From the NCBI GenBank assembly GCA_903866425.1, contig CAIPNN010000238.1, forward strand, positions 1 to 5,832: 5,832 bases of DNA. The letters run 5' to 3'. The DNA is from an uncultured Actinomycetes bacterium. GTDB taxonomy: Bacteria > Actinomycetota > Thermoleophilia > Miltoncostaeales > Miltoncostaeaceae. Positions 1-5,653 of this stretch are shown one piece after another. The notes under the pieces were generated by a model that was not told the DNA's origin, did no database searches, and saw only the letters and a list, made by a program, of their open reading frames with translations. A program made the position numbers and the translations under genes. Numbering within the stretch: the stretch's first letter is position 1; each line of letters starts with the position of its first letter.

Positions 1-656
1 ATGAGCACCCGGTCGGCGATGGTGGCGGCACGCGGATCGTGCGTCACCATCACCACCGTGCGGCCATCCTCATCCACCGCCGCGCGCAGCAGATCGAGAA
101 TCTCGTGGCCACTCGCGGAGTCGAGGTTGCCGGTGGGCTCGTCGGCGAAGATGACCGTGGGCCGGCTCACCAGCGCGCGAGCGATTGCCACCCGCTGCTG
201 CTGGCCACCCGACAGCTCTGCAGGCTTGTGCGTTGCCCGGTCGGTGAGGCCCACCTCGCGAAGCACCTCGTCAACGCGCGCGGCGTCGGTGCGCCCCGCG
301 ATGCGCAGAGGCAGTTCCACGTTCTCGCGCGCCGTGAGCATGGGCAGCAGGTTGAACGACTGAAAGATGAACCCGATCGCCGTGCGGCGCAGCACCGTCA
401 GGTCGCGGTCGTTCAGGCGCCCGAGCACCGTGCCGTCGATGATCACCTCACCCGACGTGGGTACGTCGAGCCCCGCCAGGCAGTGCAACAGGGTGGACTT
501 GCCGGATCCGGACGGACCCATGACCGCGGCGAACTGCCCCTTGGGGAAGTCCACCGACACCTCCGCAAGCGCGTCGATTGCGGCCTCGCCATCGCCGTAG
601 CGCCGACCGAGCCCCTCCGCCCGCACTGCGATGTCACTGCTTGCCCCTGTGGCCAT
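1..656 (-). CDS. MacB/LolD-type ABC transporter ATP-binding protein (partial, C-terminus off left edge)
   Basis: ATPase subunit of a MacB/LolD-class ABC transporter, whose family members pair with FtsX-like permeases for lipoprotein release, peptide or drug efflux, or envelope signalling. Translating the minus strand from ATG at 656 gives 218 residues with every nucleotide-binding motif: Walker A GPSGSGKS at 47-54, Q-loop Gln99 (FIFQSFNLLP), signature LSGGQQQR at 148-155, Walker B VIFADEP at 168-174 followed by TGNLDS, and switch His206 (VTHD). The ADEPTGNLD run and the short, domain-only N-terminus are typical of this family. The frame is open to the window edge, so only about 10-30 C-terminal residues should be missing. 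A Shine-Dalgarno GGGAGG at 661-666 precedes the ATG by a short spacer. The permease partner, expected just beyond position 1, is not visible, so the substrate cannot be assigned. Family is near certain; specific role unknown. Confidence 0.93.
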   Translation of the reverse strand, partial: MATGASSDIAVRAEGLGRRYGDGEAAIDALAEVSVDFPKGQFAAVMGPSGSGKSTLLHCLAGLDVPTSGEVIIDGTVLGRLNDRDLTVLRRTAIGFIFQSFNLLPMLTARENVELPLRIAGRTDAARVDEVLREVGLTDRATHKPAELSGGQQQRVAIARALVSRPTVIFADEPTGNLDSASGHEILDLLRAAVDEDGRTVVMVTHDPRAATIADRVL

Positions 657-751
657 GCGCCCTCCCTTTCCAAGTGGGGAGGATAGTCGTCGCTCTTTGG
701 GCCATACGCATTGCCGATACAGCGTTCGGGCGATACCGTGACATTCACCGC
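657..751. promoter_or_regulatory. Divergent intergenic promoter region
   Basis: This 95-bp spacer separates the minus-strand ABC ATPase (start 656) from the plus-strand iron-transporter ATPase (start 752), so it should hold promoters for both. On the minus strand a weak -10-like TATCCT lies at 685-680, about 23 bp before the ATG, without a convincing -35. On the plus strand TTGCCG (711-716) and TACCGT (734-739) are 17 bp apart but match consensus poorly. ATAC occurs three times (704, 717, 733), twice as GATAC. The position as a divergent control region is certain from gene order; the individual boxes are guesses. Confidence 0.5.
707..724 (+). promoter_or_regulatory. Upstream motif copy 1 (ATTNCCGATANAG type)
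   Basis: An 18-bp block that matches 13 of 18 positions with 1875-1892, upstream of the binding-protein gene; weaker similarity extends leftward (21 of 31 over 694-724 versus 1862-1892). The shared core is ATT-N-CCGATA-N-AG. It ends 27 bp before the proposed ATG at 752. It could be a binding site for a common (possibly metal-responsive) regulator or a shared -10 region, because TACAGC at 718-723 loosely resembles a TANNNT box. It does not obviously match the Fur or DtxR/IdeR consensus. Functional meaning is inferred from recurrence and position only. Confidence 0.4.
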
Positions 752-1846
752 ATGGAGAACCTTCCGCCACACGCAGAGATGTGCCCCGCCGTGCCCACAC
801 GGAGCGATCCGCGTGGCTCCGCGCTGACCGTCCGCGGCGTGGAGCGCGTGCTCGGTGGCAACCCGGTGCTGCGGGGCATCAACCTCGATGTGCCGGCGGG
901 AACGGTGCTCGCGCTGCTTGGGCCCTCGGGCTGTGGCAAGACCACCCTGCTGCGCTGCATCGCAGGCCTCGATCGTCCCGACGCCGGACTCATCGTGGAA
1001 GACAACTTCACGCTGTCGGGCCCCGATTGCTTCGTGTCGCCCGAGAAGCGGCGCATCGGCATGGTCTTTCAGGAGCCCGCGCTGTTCCCGAACCGCACGG
1101 TTGGCGGCAACGTGGGCTACGGCCTGCCACGCGCCGAACGCAAGGGGCCGCGCGTGGAGCGCGCCCTCGCACTTGTGGGCCTCACCGGCACCGCGGACCG
1201 CCTGCCATCCACGCTCTCAGGCGGCCAGCAGCAGCGGGTGGCGCTTGCCCGCGCGCTTGCCGTTGAGCCCTCGCTGATGCTGCTCGACGAGCCGTTCTCG
1301 GCCCTCGATGCACCACTGCGCGCAGAGCTTCGCGGCGAGGTGCGCCGCCTGCTGGCCGCAGCCGGTGCCACTGCCGTGTTCGTCACGCACGATCAGGAAG
1401 AGGCATTCCTCATCGGCGATCAGGTCGCGCTCATGCTTGAGGGGCGTATCGCACAAGTGGGGACGCCCGCCGACCTCTACGAGCGGCCGTCGTCGCGCGC
1501 CGTTGCCAAGTTTGTGGGTGATGCCAACTTCCTGCCCGCCACCGCCGTGGGCGACATGGCCGAGACGCCCGTGGGCCGTGTGCCGCTGGCACGTACCGCA
1601 CATGGGGACGTCGAGGTGGTGGTGCGCCCCGAGTGCATCGCCGCGTGCCAGGGCGACGACGCGGTGGTGGAGCGCATTGAGTACTACGGCCACGATGCCG
1701 TGATCGTGGCAAGCAGCCGGGGTTGCCCCGTTCGCTGCCGCGTGATGGGGCACCCCGGATGGGGCGCCGGCGACCGCATCAGCCTTGAGTACGTGGGCGA
1801 GCCGAGCGTGGCGTTCGAACGAGCGGAGCCACTGACAACTGTCTGA
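752..1846 (+). CDS. fbpC: Fe(III) ABC transporter ATP-binding protein (FbpC/AfuC-like)
   Basis: Cytoplasmic ATPase of a ferric-iron (Fbp/Afu class) importer. From ATG 752 the protein is 364 residues, close to the ~350 usual for the family. It shows Walker A GPSGCGKT at 57-64, the FbpC-like [11 protein letters not shown] with Q-loop Gln107 and ALFPN, signature LSGGQQQR at 155-162, Walker B LMLLDEP at 175-181, and switch His213 (VTHDQEEA). A C-terminal regulatory (TOBE-type) domain follows from about 260, with VRPE at 291-294. Two CX3C pairs (Cys295/299 and Cys325/329) in that domain are unusual. The start is uncertain: ATG 752 lacks a clear Shine-Dalgarno but sits at the same distance from the upstream motif as the next gene's start; in-frame ATG 779 and GTG 791 are alternatives, and conserved homology begins only near residue 24. 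The binding protein and permease follow, supporting the iron assignment. A related importer (thiamine, putrescine or sulfate type) is less likely. Confidence 0.9.
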   Translation: MENLPPHAEMCPAVPTRSDPRGSALTVRGVERVLGGNPVLRGINLDVPAGTVLALLGPSGCGKTTLLRCIAGLDRPDAGLIVEDNFTLSGPDCFVSPEKRRIGMVFQEPALFPNRTVGGNVGYGLPRAERKGPRVERALALVGLTGTADRLPSTLSGGQQQRVALARALAVEPSLMLLDEPFSALDAPLRAELRGEVRRLLAAAGATAVFVTHDQEEAFLIGDQVALMLEGRIAQVGTPADLYERPSSRAVAKFVGDANFLPATAVGDMAETPVGRVPLARTAHGDVEVVVRPECIAACQGDDAVVERIEYYGHDAVIVASSRGCPVRCRVMGHPGWGAGDRISLEYVGEPSVAFERAEPLTTV

Positions 1847-1874
1847 TCTTGCGCGTGCACTTCTATTGTCAATG

Positions 1875-1892
1875 AGTATTACCGATAGAGTG
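1875..1892 (+). promoter_or_regulatory. Upstream motif copy 2 (ATTNCCGATANAG type)
   Basis: Second copy of the block at 707-724, in the same orientation and at a similar distance from a start codon (29 bp before GTG 1922, 35 bp before GTG 1928). It overlaps the right half of the imperfect inverted repeat at 1864-1887 and the possible -10 TAGAGT. Recurrence ahead of two genes of one transporter suggests co-regulation, for example by iron, but no known operator consensus is recognisable. Confidence 0.4.
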
Positions 1893-1918
1893 CGTAACGT
1901 TCAGCCAGACAGATCATC

Positions 1919-1922
1919 GGAG
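1919..1922 (+). promoter_or_regulatory. Shine-Dalgarno deciding the binding-protein start
   Basis: GGAG at 1919-1922 is followed by a 5-base spacer and GTG at 1928. It overlaps the earlier in-frame GTG at 1922, which has no correctly placed ribosome binding site of its own. This favours initiation at 1928 rather than 1922. Confidence 0.6.
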
Positions 1923-1927
1923 TGAAC

Positions 1928-2977
1928 GTGCACGCACGCCTTCGCGCCGCCATCGGCGCAGTCATTGTCTCCCTCGTCGCAGTGTTCGCCTTCGCGGGCT
2001 GCGGATCATCGTCGTCCACGTCCACATCCACCTCGGGGGCCGGCGACGGCTCGTCGCTGGTGGTGTACTCGGGGCGCAGCGAGGAATACGTGGGGCCTGC
2101 CCTCGCGGCCTTCACCAAGAAGACCGGCGTCACGGTCGACGTGCGCTACGGCGATTCGGTTGACCTCGGCCTGCTCATCGGCGAGGAGGGCGACAAGACC
2201 CCCGCGCAGGTGTTCCTGGCGCAGAGCCCCGGTGCCATGGTGTACCTCGATCAGTCGAAGCTGCTCTCCACCCTGCCGCAGGCAACGCTCGACAAGGTGC
2301 CCGCCACGTTCCGCGCCGATGACGGCACCTGGGTGGGTGTGACGGGCCGCCAGCGCGTGCTGATTTACAACACCGACCTGGTGACGCAGAGCGACCTGCC
2401 GAAGTCGGTGTTCGACCTGGTGAAGCCGCAGTACGAGGGCAAGGTGGCAGTGGCGCCGAGCAACTCGTCGTTCCAGGACTTCGTGACCGCCATGACCCAG
2501 CTGTCGGGTGAGCAGAAGACCAAGGCGTGGCTGGAGGGTCTGGCTGCCAACGGGGCCAAGGCCTACGCCAAGAACGACGCCATCGCCGACGCGGTGGCCC
2601 GTGGCGAGATCCCGTTCGGGCTGGTCAACCACTACTACTTCAACGAGATCATCGAGAAGGACCCGAACGCACCGGTGAAGGTGTACCGCTTCCCCGGCAC
2701 TGACCCCGGGTCGCTCTTCCTGGTGTCGACCGCAGCCATCCCCGCCCCGGCAGCCAACAACGCCGACGCGGTCGCACTCATCAACTACATGCTCTCGCCC
2801 GCGGGCCAGGCCATGTTCGTCGCCGAAGAGGGCGAGTACCCGGTGGTGCCGGGCGTGAAGCAGGCCACCGGCCAGCCCTCGCTCTCGGAACTCGCGTACC
2901 CGACGTACGACCTCTCCGGGCTCACCGACCTGAGGCAGACGGCCAAGCTGATTCAGGGGAGCGGCATCGGCGGGTAG
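1928..2977 (+). CDS. fbpA: Fe(III) ABC transporter substrate-binding lipoprotein (FbpA-like)
   Basis: Extracytoplasmic ferric-iron receptor of the importer, predicted to be lipid-anchored. From GTG 1928 it has 349 residues (351 from GTG 1922; numbers below use 1922). A basic start (ARLR), a hydrophobic segment at ~9-25 and FAGC ending at Cys27 form a lipoprotein signal, followed by a Ser/Thr-rich linker encoded by three TCCACN hexamers (2015-2032). The mature domain opens with LVVYSGRSEEYVGP and carries TGRQRVLIYNTD at 141-152, NHYYF with the tandem iron-ligand tyrosines Tyr238/Tyr239, and a late AEEGEYPVVP, all features of the FbpA/AfuA family. Compared from memory with Haemophilus FbpA, the His9 and Glu57 positions appear as Ser and Gln here, suggesting a tyrosine-based ligand set. 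Length and motif order fit the family. The permease gene begins 16 bp after the TAG stop. Family assignment is strong; metal specificity is inferred. Confidence 0.93.
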   Translation: MHARLRAAIGAVIVSLVAVFAFAGCGSSSSTSTSTSGAGDGSSLVVYSGRSEEYVGPALAAFTKKTGVTVDVRYGDSVDLGLLIGEEGDKTPAQVFLAQSPGAMVYLDQSKLLSTLPQATLDKVPATFRADDGTWVGVTGRQRVLIYNTDLVTQSDLPKSVFDLVKPQYEGKVAVAPSNSSFQDFVTAMTQLSGEQKTKAWLEGLAANGAKAYAKNDAIADAVARGEIPFGLVNHYYFNEIIEKDPNAPVKVYRFPGTDPGSLFLVSTAAIPAPAANNADAVALINYMLSPAGQAMFVAEEGEYPVVPGVKQATGQPSLSELAYPTYDLSGLTDLRQTAKLIQGSGIGG

Positions 2978-2993
2978 CGCACCCAGGCGCGGC

Positions 2994-4631
2994 ATGAGCA
3001 CCACGGCACTCGCCGTGGTGCTCGCCGTACCGTTTGCGCTCCCGTTCATCTACCTCATCGTCCGCAATGCGGGCGATCTCAGCGGCCTCTGGGCCGCACT
3101 CACTGATGGCGACACCATCGCACCGGCATTCCGGTCGCTGCTGCTCGGCACATCCGTGGCAATCACCGCAGGGATCATCGGCACCGGGGCGGCCTGGATG
3201 GTGGCCCGCACCGACCTGTGGGGGCGCCGCAGCTGGGCCCTGCTCCTGTGCCTGCCCCTGGTCATGCCCTCCTTTGTGGGCGCCGTTGCGCTGATCGCCG
3301 CGTTCTCGCCCGGCGGCCTTTTGTCGCAGTTGCTCGGTAACGCGGTGCCGCTGCCGAGCGTGAGCGGGTTCTGGGGCGCGTACGGCGTGCTCACACTGCT
3401 CACCTACCCCTACGTGTTCCTGCCGGTGATGGCACGTCTTCGCACAATGCCGCCGGCAACCGAGGAGTCGGCGCGGCTGCTGGGGCGCCGGCCGTTCGCG
3501 GTGTTCCTGACCGTCGTGGTGCCGCAGGCACGCGCGGCCATCGCCGCCGGTGCACTGCTGGTGTTCCTGTACGTGATCAGCGACTTCGGTGCGGTGCAGT
3601 TGCTGCGCTACGACACCCTCACCCGCATGATCTACGCCAACCGCCTGCTCGATCCGTCGGTGTCGGTGGCGCTGAGCCTCGTGCTCGGCGTGATGGCCGT
3701 GGTGGTCGTGGCCTTTGAACGCCGCGCATCGCGCGTGGGGCTGCGGGAGACCCAGCGCCTTCGCACCCCGCTCACCGTGCCGCTCGGACGCCTGAAGGCA
3801 CTGGCCATCACCCTGCTCGGGCTGCTGGTGGCCCTCTCGCTCATCGTGCCCATTGGCGTGCTGCTGTTCTGGGCCATCCGCGGCGCGGTGCAGGGCAACG
3901 ACCGATCGAACTCGGTCATCAACGACCCGTCGCTCATTCTTGGCCCGCTCGGCAGCACCGCCGGGGTGAGCATCGCCACGGCCATCGTGGCCGTGCTGGT
4001 GGTGCTGCCAATCGCATACCGCACGGTGCGGCGGCCGGGCCGTCTCGGTGAGGCCATCGCCGGCACCGTGGTGGGAGGCTTCGCGCTGCCCGGCCTGGTG
4101 ACGGCGCTGGCATTCGTGTTCTGGACCCTCAACGCACCCGGCCCCGTGGGCGCGCTGTACCAAACCCTGCCCCTGCTCATCCTCGCCTACCTGGTGCACC
4201 ACGGCGCACTGGCACTGGGCGCAACGCAGACGGCGGTGGCGGCAATTCCGCCGCGGCTCGAGGACGCCGCGCGGAGCCTCGGGAGCAACCGGACACGCCG
4301 GTTCGCGTCGGTGGAGTGGCCGCTCATGTGGCCTGGCATCGCCGCGGGTGCGGGCCTTGTGTTGCTCTCCACGATGAAAGAACTGCCGGCCACCCTGCTG
4401 CTGTCACCCCCGGGCTTCAGCACCCTCGCCACCCGCGTGTGGAGTGCGGCTGAGGTGGCGCTGTACGAGGACGCGGCCGTCTACGCGCTGGTGCTGCTGG
4501 CGCTGTCGGCCATCCTCACGTGGTTCCTTGTGGTGCGGCCCGCACTCAGGTCGTGGGATCGCGTGGCATCGGTACAGGACGAAACCCAGCCCGAGCCGGT
4601 CCACGTGCCCGCCGAGCCGGTCGCGGGCTGA
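2994..4631 (+). CDS. fbpB: Fe(III) ABC transporter permease (FbpB-like, two fused TM domains)
   Basis: Integral-membrane channel of the ferric-iron importer. The 545-residue protein is a tandem duplication of the BPD permease domain, the usual FbpB architecture. About twelve hydrophobic segments are visible, roughly at 4-24, 47-71, 80-103, 127-148, 180-205, 222-242, 268-296, 318-342, 352-377, 386-413, 447-470 and 494-515. Each half has an EAA coupling loop for docking the ATPase: EESARLLGRR at 157-166 followed by VVPQARAAI, and EDAARSLGSNR at 423-433 followed by EWPLMWPGI. The C-terminal ~25 residues are hydrophilic and Pro/Glu-rich. ATG 2994 is the only plausible start, because an in-frame TGA lies at 2949 and no other start codon intervenes; its Shine-Dalgarno (AGG at 2985-2987) is weak, so translation may be coupled to the binding-protein gene 16 bp upstream. 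The stop lies inside a hairpin shared with the convergent neighbour. Confidence 0.94.
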   Translation: MSTTALAVVLAVPFALPFIYLIVRNAGDLSGLWAALTDGDTIAPAFRSLLLGTSVAITAGIIGTGAAWMVARTDLWGRRSWALLLCLPLVMPSFVGAVALIAAFSPGGLLSQLLGNAVPLPSVSGFWGAYGVLTLLTYPYVFLPVMARLRTMPPATEESARLLGRRPFAVFLTVVVPQARAAIAAGALLVFLYVISDFGAVQLLRYDTLTRMIYANRLLDPSVSVALSLVLGVMAVVVVAFERRASRVGLRETQRLRTPLTVPLGRLKALAITLLGLLVALSLIVPIGVLLFWAIRGAVQGNDRSNSVINDPSLILGPLGSTAGVSIATAIVAVLVVLPIAYRTVRRPGRLGEAIAGTVVGGFALPGLVTALAFVFWTLNAPGPVGALYQTLPLLILAYLVHHGALALGATQTAVAAIPPRLEDAARSLGSNRTRRFASVEWPLMWPGIAAGAGLVLLSTMKELPATLLLSPPGFSTLATRVWSAAEVALYEDAAVYALVLLALSAILTWFLVVRPALRSWDRVASVQDETQPEPVHVPAEPVAG

Positions 4632-4648
4632 CCAGCAGCGCGCCGGCT
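4615..4648. terminator. Candidate bidirectional hairpin terminator between convergent genes
   Basis: AGCCGG (4615-4620) plus CGCG (4622-4625) pair with CGCG (4639-4642) plus CCGGCT (4643-4648). This gives ten base pairs with a single bulged T at 4621 and a 13-base loop. The loop contains the permease stop codon, and the right arm reaches the stop of the minus-strand DUF305 gene. There is no T-run on either side, so it is not a classical intrinsic terminator. It is well placed to end or protect both transcripts, but in G+C-rich DNA such stems also arise by chance. Confidence 0.4.
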
Positions 4649-5264
4649 AGCCCAGCGGCGGAGCGAGGCGCTGGCGCATCTGCTGCATCTGGCCCATCTC
4701 CGCGCTCTGCGACGCGACGATCTTCTTCTCGAGGGCAATTAGCTGCGCACGCTGTGACGTGGTCATCGCGTTGCTGGCCATGATGACCGCCCCCGCATGA
4801 TGCGGAAGCATCATGGTCAGGAACATGCGGTCGGGCTCACTGGTTGACCGCAGCGCATCCATGTCCATGTTCATGCCCATCATCGCCATGTCGCCCGACA
4901 TGGGCATTTCCGGCACATCGGTGCCGTACCAGGCCTTGTACCAGGCCTTCATCTGCGCGATCTCCTTCGCCTGCTCAGCGATCACCTTGGTCGCCAGGGC
5001 CTTGGTCTGGGGGTCGGTGCCGCGCGCCAGTTCCACCTTGGCCATGTCAACGGCCATCTCGTGATGCGGCACCATCATCTCGATGAACGCCTGATCGTCC
5101 ATCGCCATGGCGCTCTCGCTCTGCATGGCGCCGCCATGCGTCGCCCCGCCGCCGTGCTGGTTGCTGGTCATTGCCACGACGGCCCACACGATTGCGGCGA
5201 TCGCGACGAGGCCCAGCACGCCTGTCGCGATCTTCCATGCGCGATTGGTCTTGACGTCTGGCAT
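4647..5264 (-). CDS. Membrane-anchored DUF305 (CopM-like) Met/His-rich protein
   Basis: DUF305-family protein, 205 residues from ATG 5264. Some relatives (CopM of cyanobacteria) bind copper outside the membrane; the exact role of most is unknown. One hydrophobic segment at ~12-32 is a signal anchor without a lipobox, leaving the rest outside the cytoplasm. A His/Met-rich linker (His37, His43, Met47, Met53, Met55) precedes two homologous halves, each with an MMxPHH motif (63-68 and 151-156) and a helical region ending in QxAEIxQM-like sequence. Between the halves lies a methionine cluster with 8 Met in residues 120-135. These His and Met groups suit soft-metal binding such as Cu(I); this is inference. 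The start is chosen because TGAGG at 5271-5275 sits 6 bases upstream; longer in-frame starts would overlap the cupin gene. The cupin stop is 13 bp upstream, indicating an operon. Confidence 0.9.
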   Translation of the reverse strand: MPDVKTNRAWKIATGVLGLVAIAAIVWAVVAMTSNQHGGGATHGGAMQSESAMAMDDQAFIEMMVPHHEMAVDMAKVELARGTDPQTKALATKVIAEQAKEIAQMKAWYKAWYGTDVPEMPMSGDMAMMGMNMDMDALRSTSEPDRMFLTMMLPHHAGAVIMASNAMTTSQRAQLIALEKKIVASQSAEMGQMQQMRQRLAPPLG

Positions 5265-5277
5265 CGCGTACCTCAGG

Positions 5278-5640
5278 TCAGTCGGTGAAGTAGGTGTCCT
5301 CCGCCGACCACGGCGGCGAGCACGTGCACAGAAACCGCAGGTCGCCTGATCCGGTATTGGTGATCTGATGCCAGGTGCCAACCGGGATGAGCACGGCGTC
5401 GCCCACGGTGACCGTGCGCTCCTCGCCGTCAATCTCCATGAGGCCCTCACCGTCGAGCAGGTAGTAGATCTCCTCGCTCACCTTGTGGTGATGGCGCTCG
5501 GTCTGGCCCCCTGCAGGCAGCGAGGCCTCGGCCAGGCTGTGGTTGGCCACCGGGGCCACCGACAGGTCGAGCAGCGACTTGATGGTGCTGCCGTCGGTGG
5601 TGATGAAGGGCACGGCGTCGTCGTAGGCACGGACTTCCAC
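5278..5640 (-). CDS. Small single-domain cupin protein
   Basis: A 120-residue cupin_2-type beta-barrel, probably cytoplasmic and metal-binding. Both canonical motifs are intact. Motif 1 has Gly44, His50, His52, Glu57 and Gly64, fitting G-X5-H-X-H-X4-E-X6-G. Motif 2 has Gly80, Pro86, Gly88, His91 and Asn95, fitting G-X5-P-X-G-X2-H-X3-N exactly. The likely metal ligands are His50, His52, Glu57 and His91. The C-terminal CTCSPPWSAEDT segment (two cysteines, then PPW and ED) resembles a conserved tail in a group of small stand-alone cupins. Such proteins may be dioxygenases, isomerases or ligand sensors; nothing here fixes the substrate. Translation starts at GTG 5640, with GGAG at 5647-5650 spaced 6 bases away. 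The gene lies 13 bp after the thioredoxin/TPR gene and 13 bp before the DUF305 gene, so all three are probably co-transcribed. Confidence 0.9.
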   Translation of the reverse strand: MEVRAYDDAVPFITTDGSTIKSLLDLSVAPVANHSLAEASLPAGGQTERHHHKVSEEIYYLLDGEGLMEIDGEERTVTVGDAVLIPVGTWHQITNTGSGDLRFLCTCSPPWSAEDTYFTD

Positions 5641-5653
5641 AGGGTTCTCCGGG

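Larger units (their letters stand above)
1847..1927 (+). promoter_or_regulatory. Promoter/leader region of the binding-protein gene
   Basis: This spacer of about 80 bp between the ATPase stop and the binding-protein start is markedly more A+T-rich than its surroundings around 1861-1900, as expected of a promoter. A good -35-like TTGTCA lies at 1866-1871. Possible -10 boxes are TAGAGT at 1886-1891 (spacer 14, short) and TAACGT at 1895-1900 (spacer 23, long), so neither pairing is ideal. The imperfect inverted repeat at 1864-1887 pairs 7 of 12 positions and could be an operator. No stem with a T-run marks a terminator for the ATPase gene, so readthrough plus an internal promoter is plausible. 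Confidence 0.45.

Noticed and set aside
39..686. 215-residue plus-strand open frame over the left ABC gene
   Set aside because: It is antisense to a gene with all ABC ATPase motifs; its Arg/His-rich translation shows no recognisable domain and is typical of a G+C-rich shadow frame.
1834..1860. Small palindromes GACA/TGTC and GTGCAC at the ATPase gene end
   Set aside because: Stems are only 3-4 bp with tiny loops and no T-run, too weak for a terminator or a confident operator.
2015..2032. Three tandem TCCACN hexamers as a possible repeat element
   Set aside because: They simply encode the Ser-Thr linker after the lipoprotein cysteine; in-frame simple repeats are common in such linkers.
2006..3049. 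347-residue minus-strand open frame opposite the binding-protein gene
   Set aside because: The plus strand encodes a clear lipoprotein of the FbpA family; the antisense product is low-complexity (His/Arg/Gly/Val-rich) with no ribosome binding site or family features.
2922..4202. 426-residue minus-strand open frame opposite the permease gene
   Set aside because: Long antisense frames are expected opposite G+C-rich membrane-protein genes; the translation is His/Gln/Gly/Arg-rich without any domain, and the plus-strand frame is an unmistakable permease.
5265..5450. N-terminal extension of the DUF305 frame up to position 5450
   Set aside because: It would overlap the cupin gene by more than 150 bp, its translation is Arg/Ser/Pro-rich, and ATG 5264 has its own Shine-Dalgarno followed by a membrane anchor.
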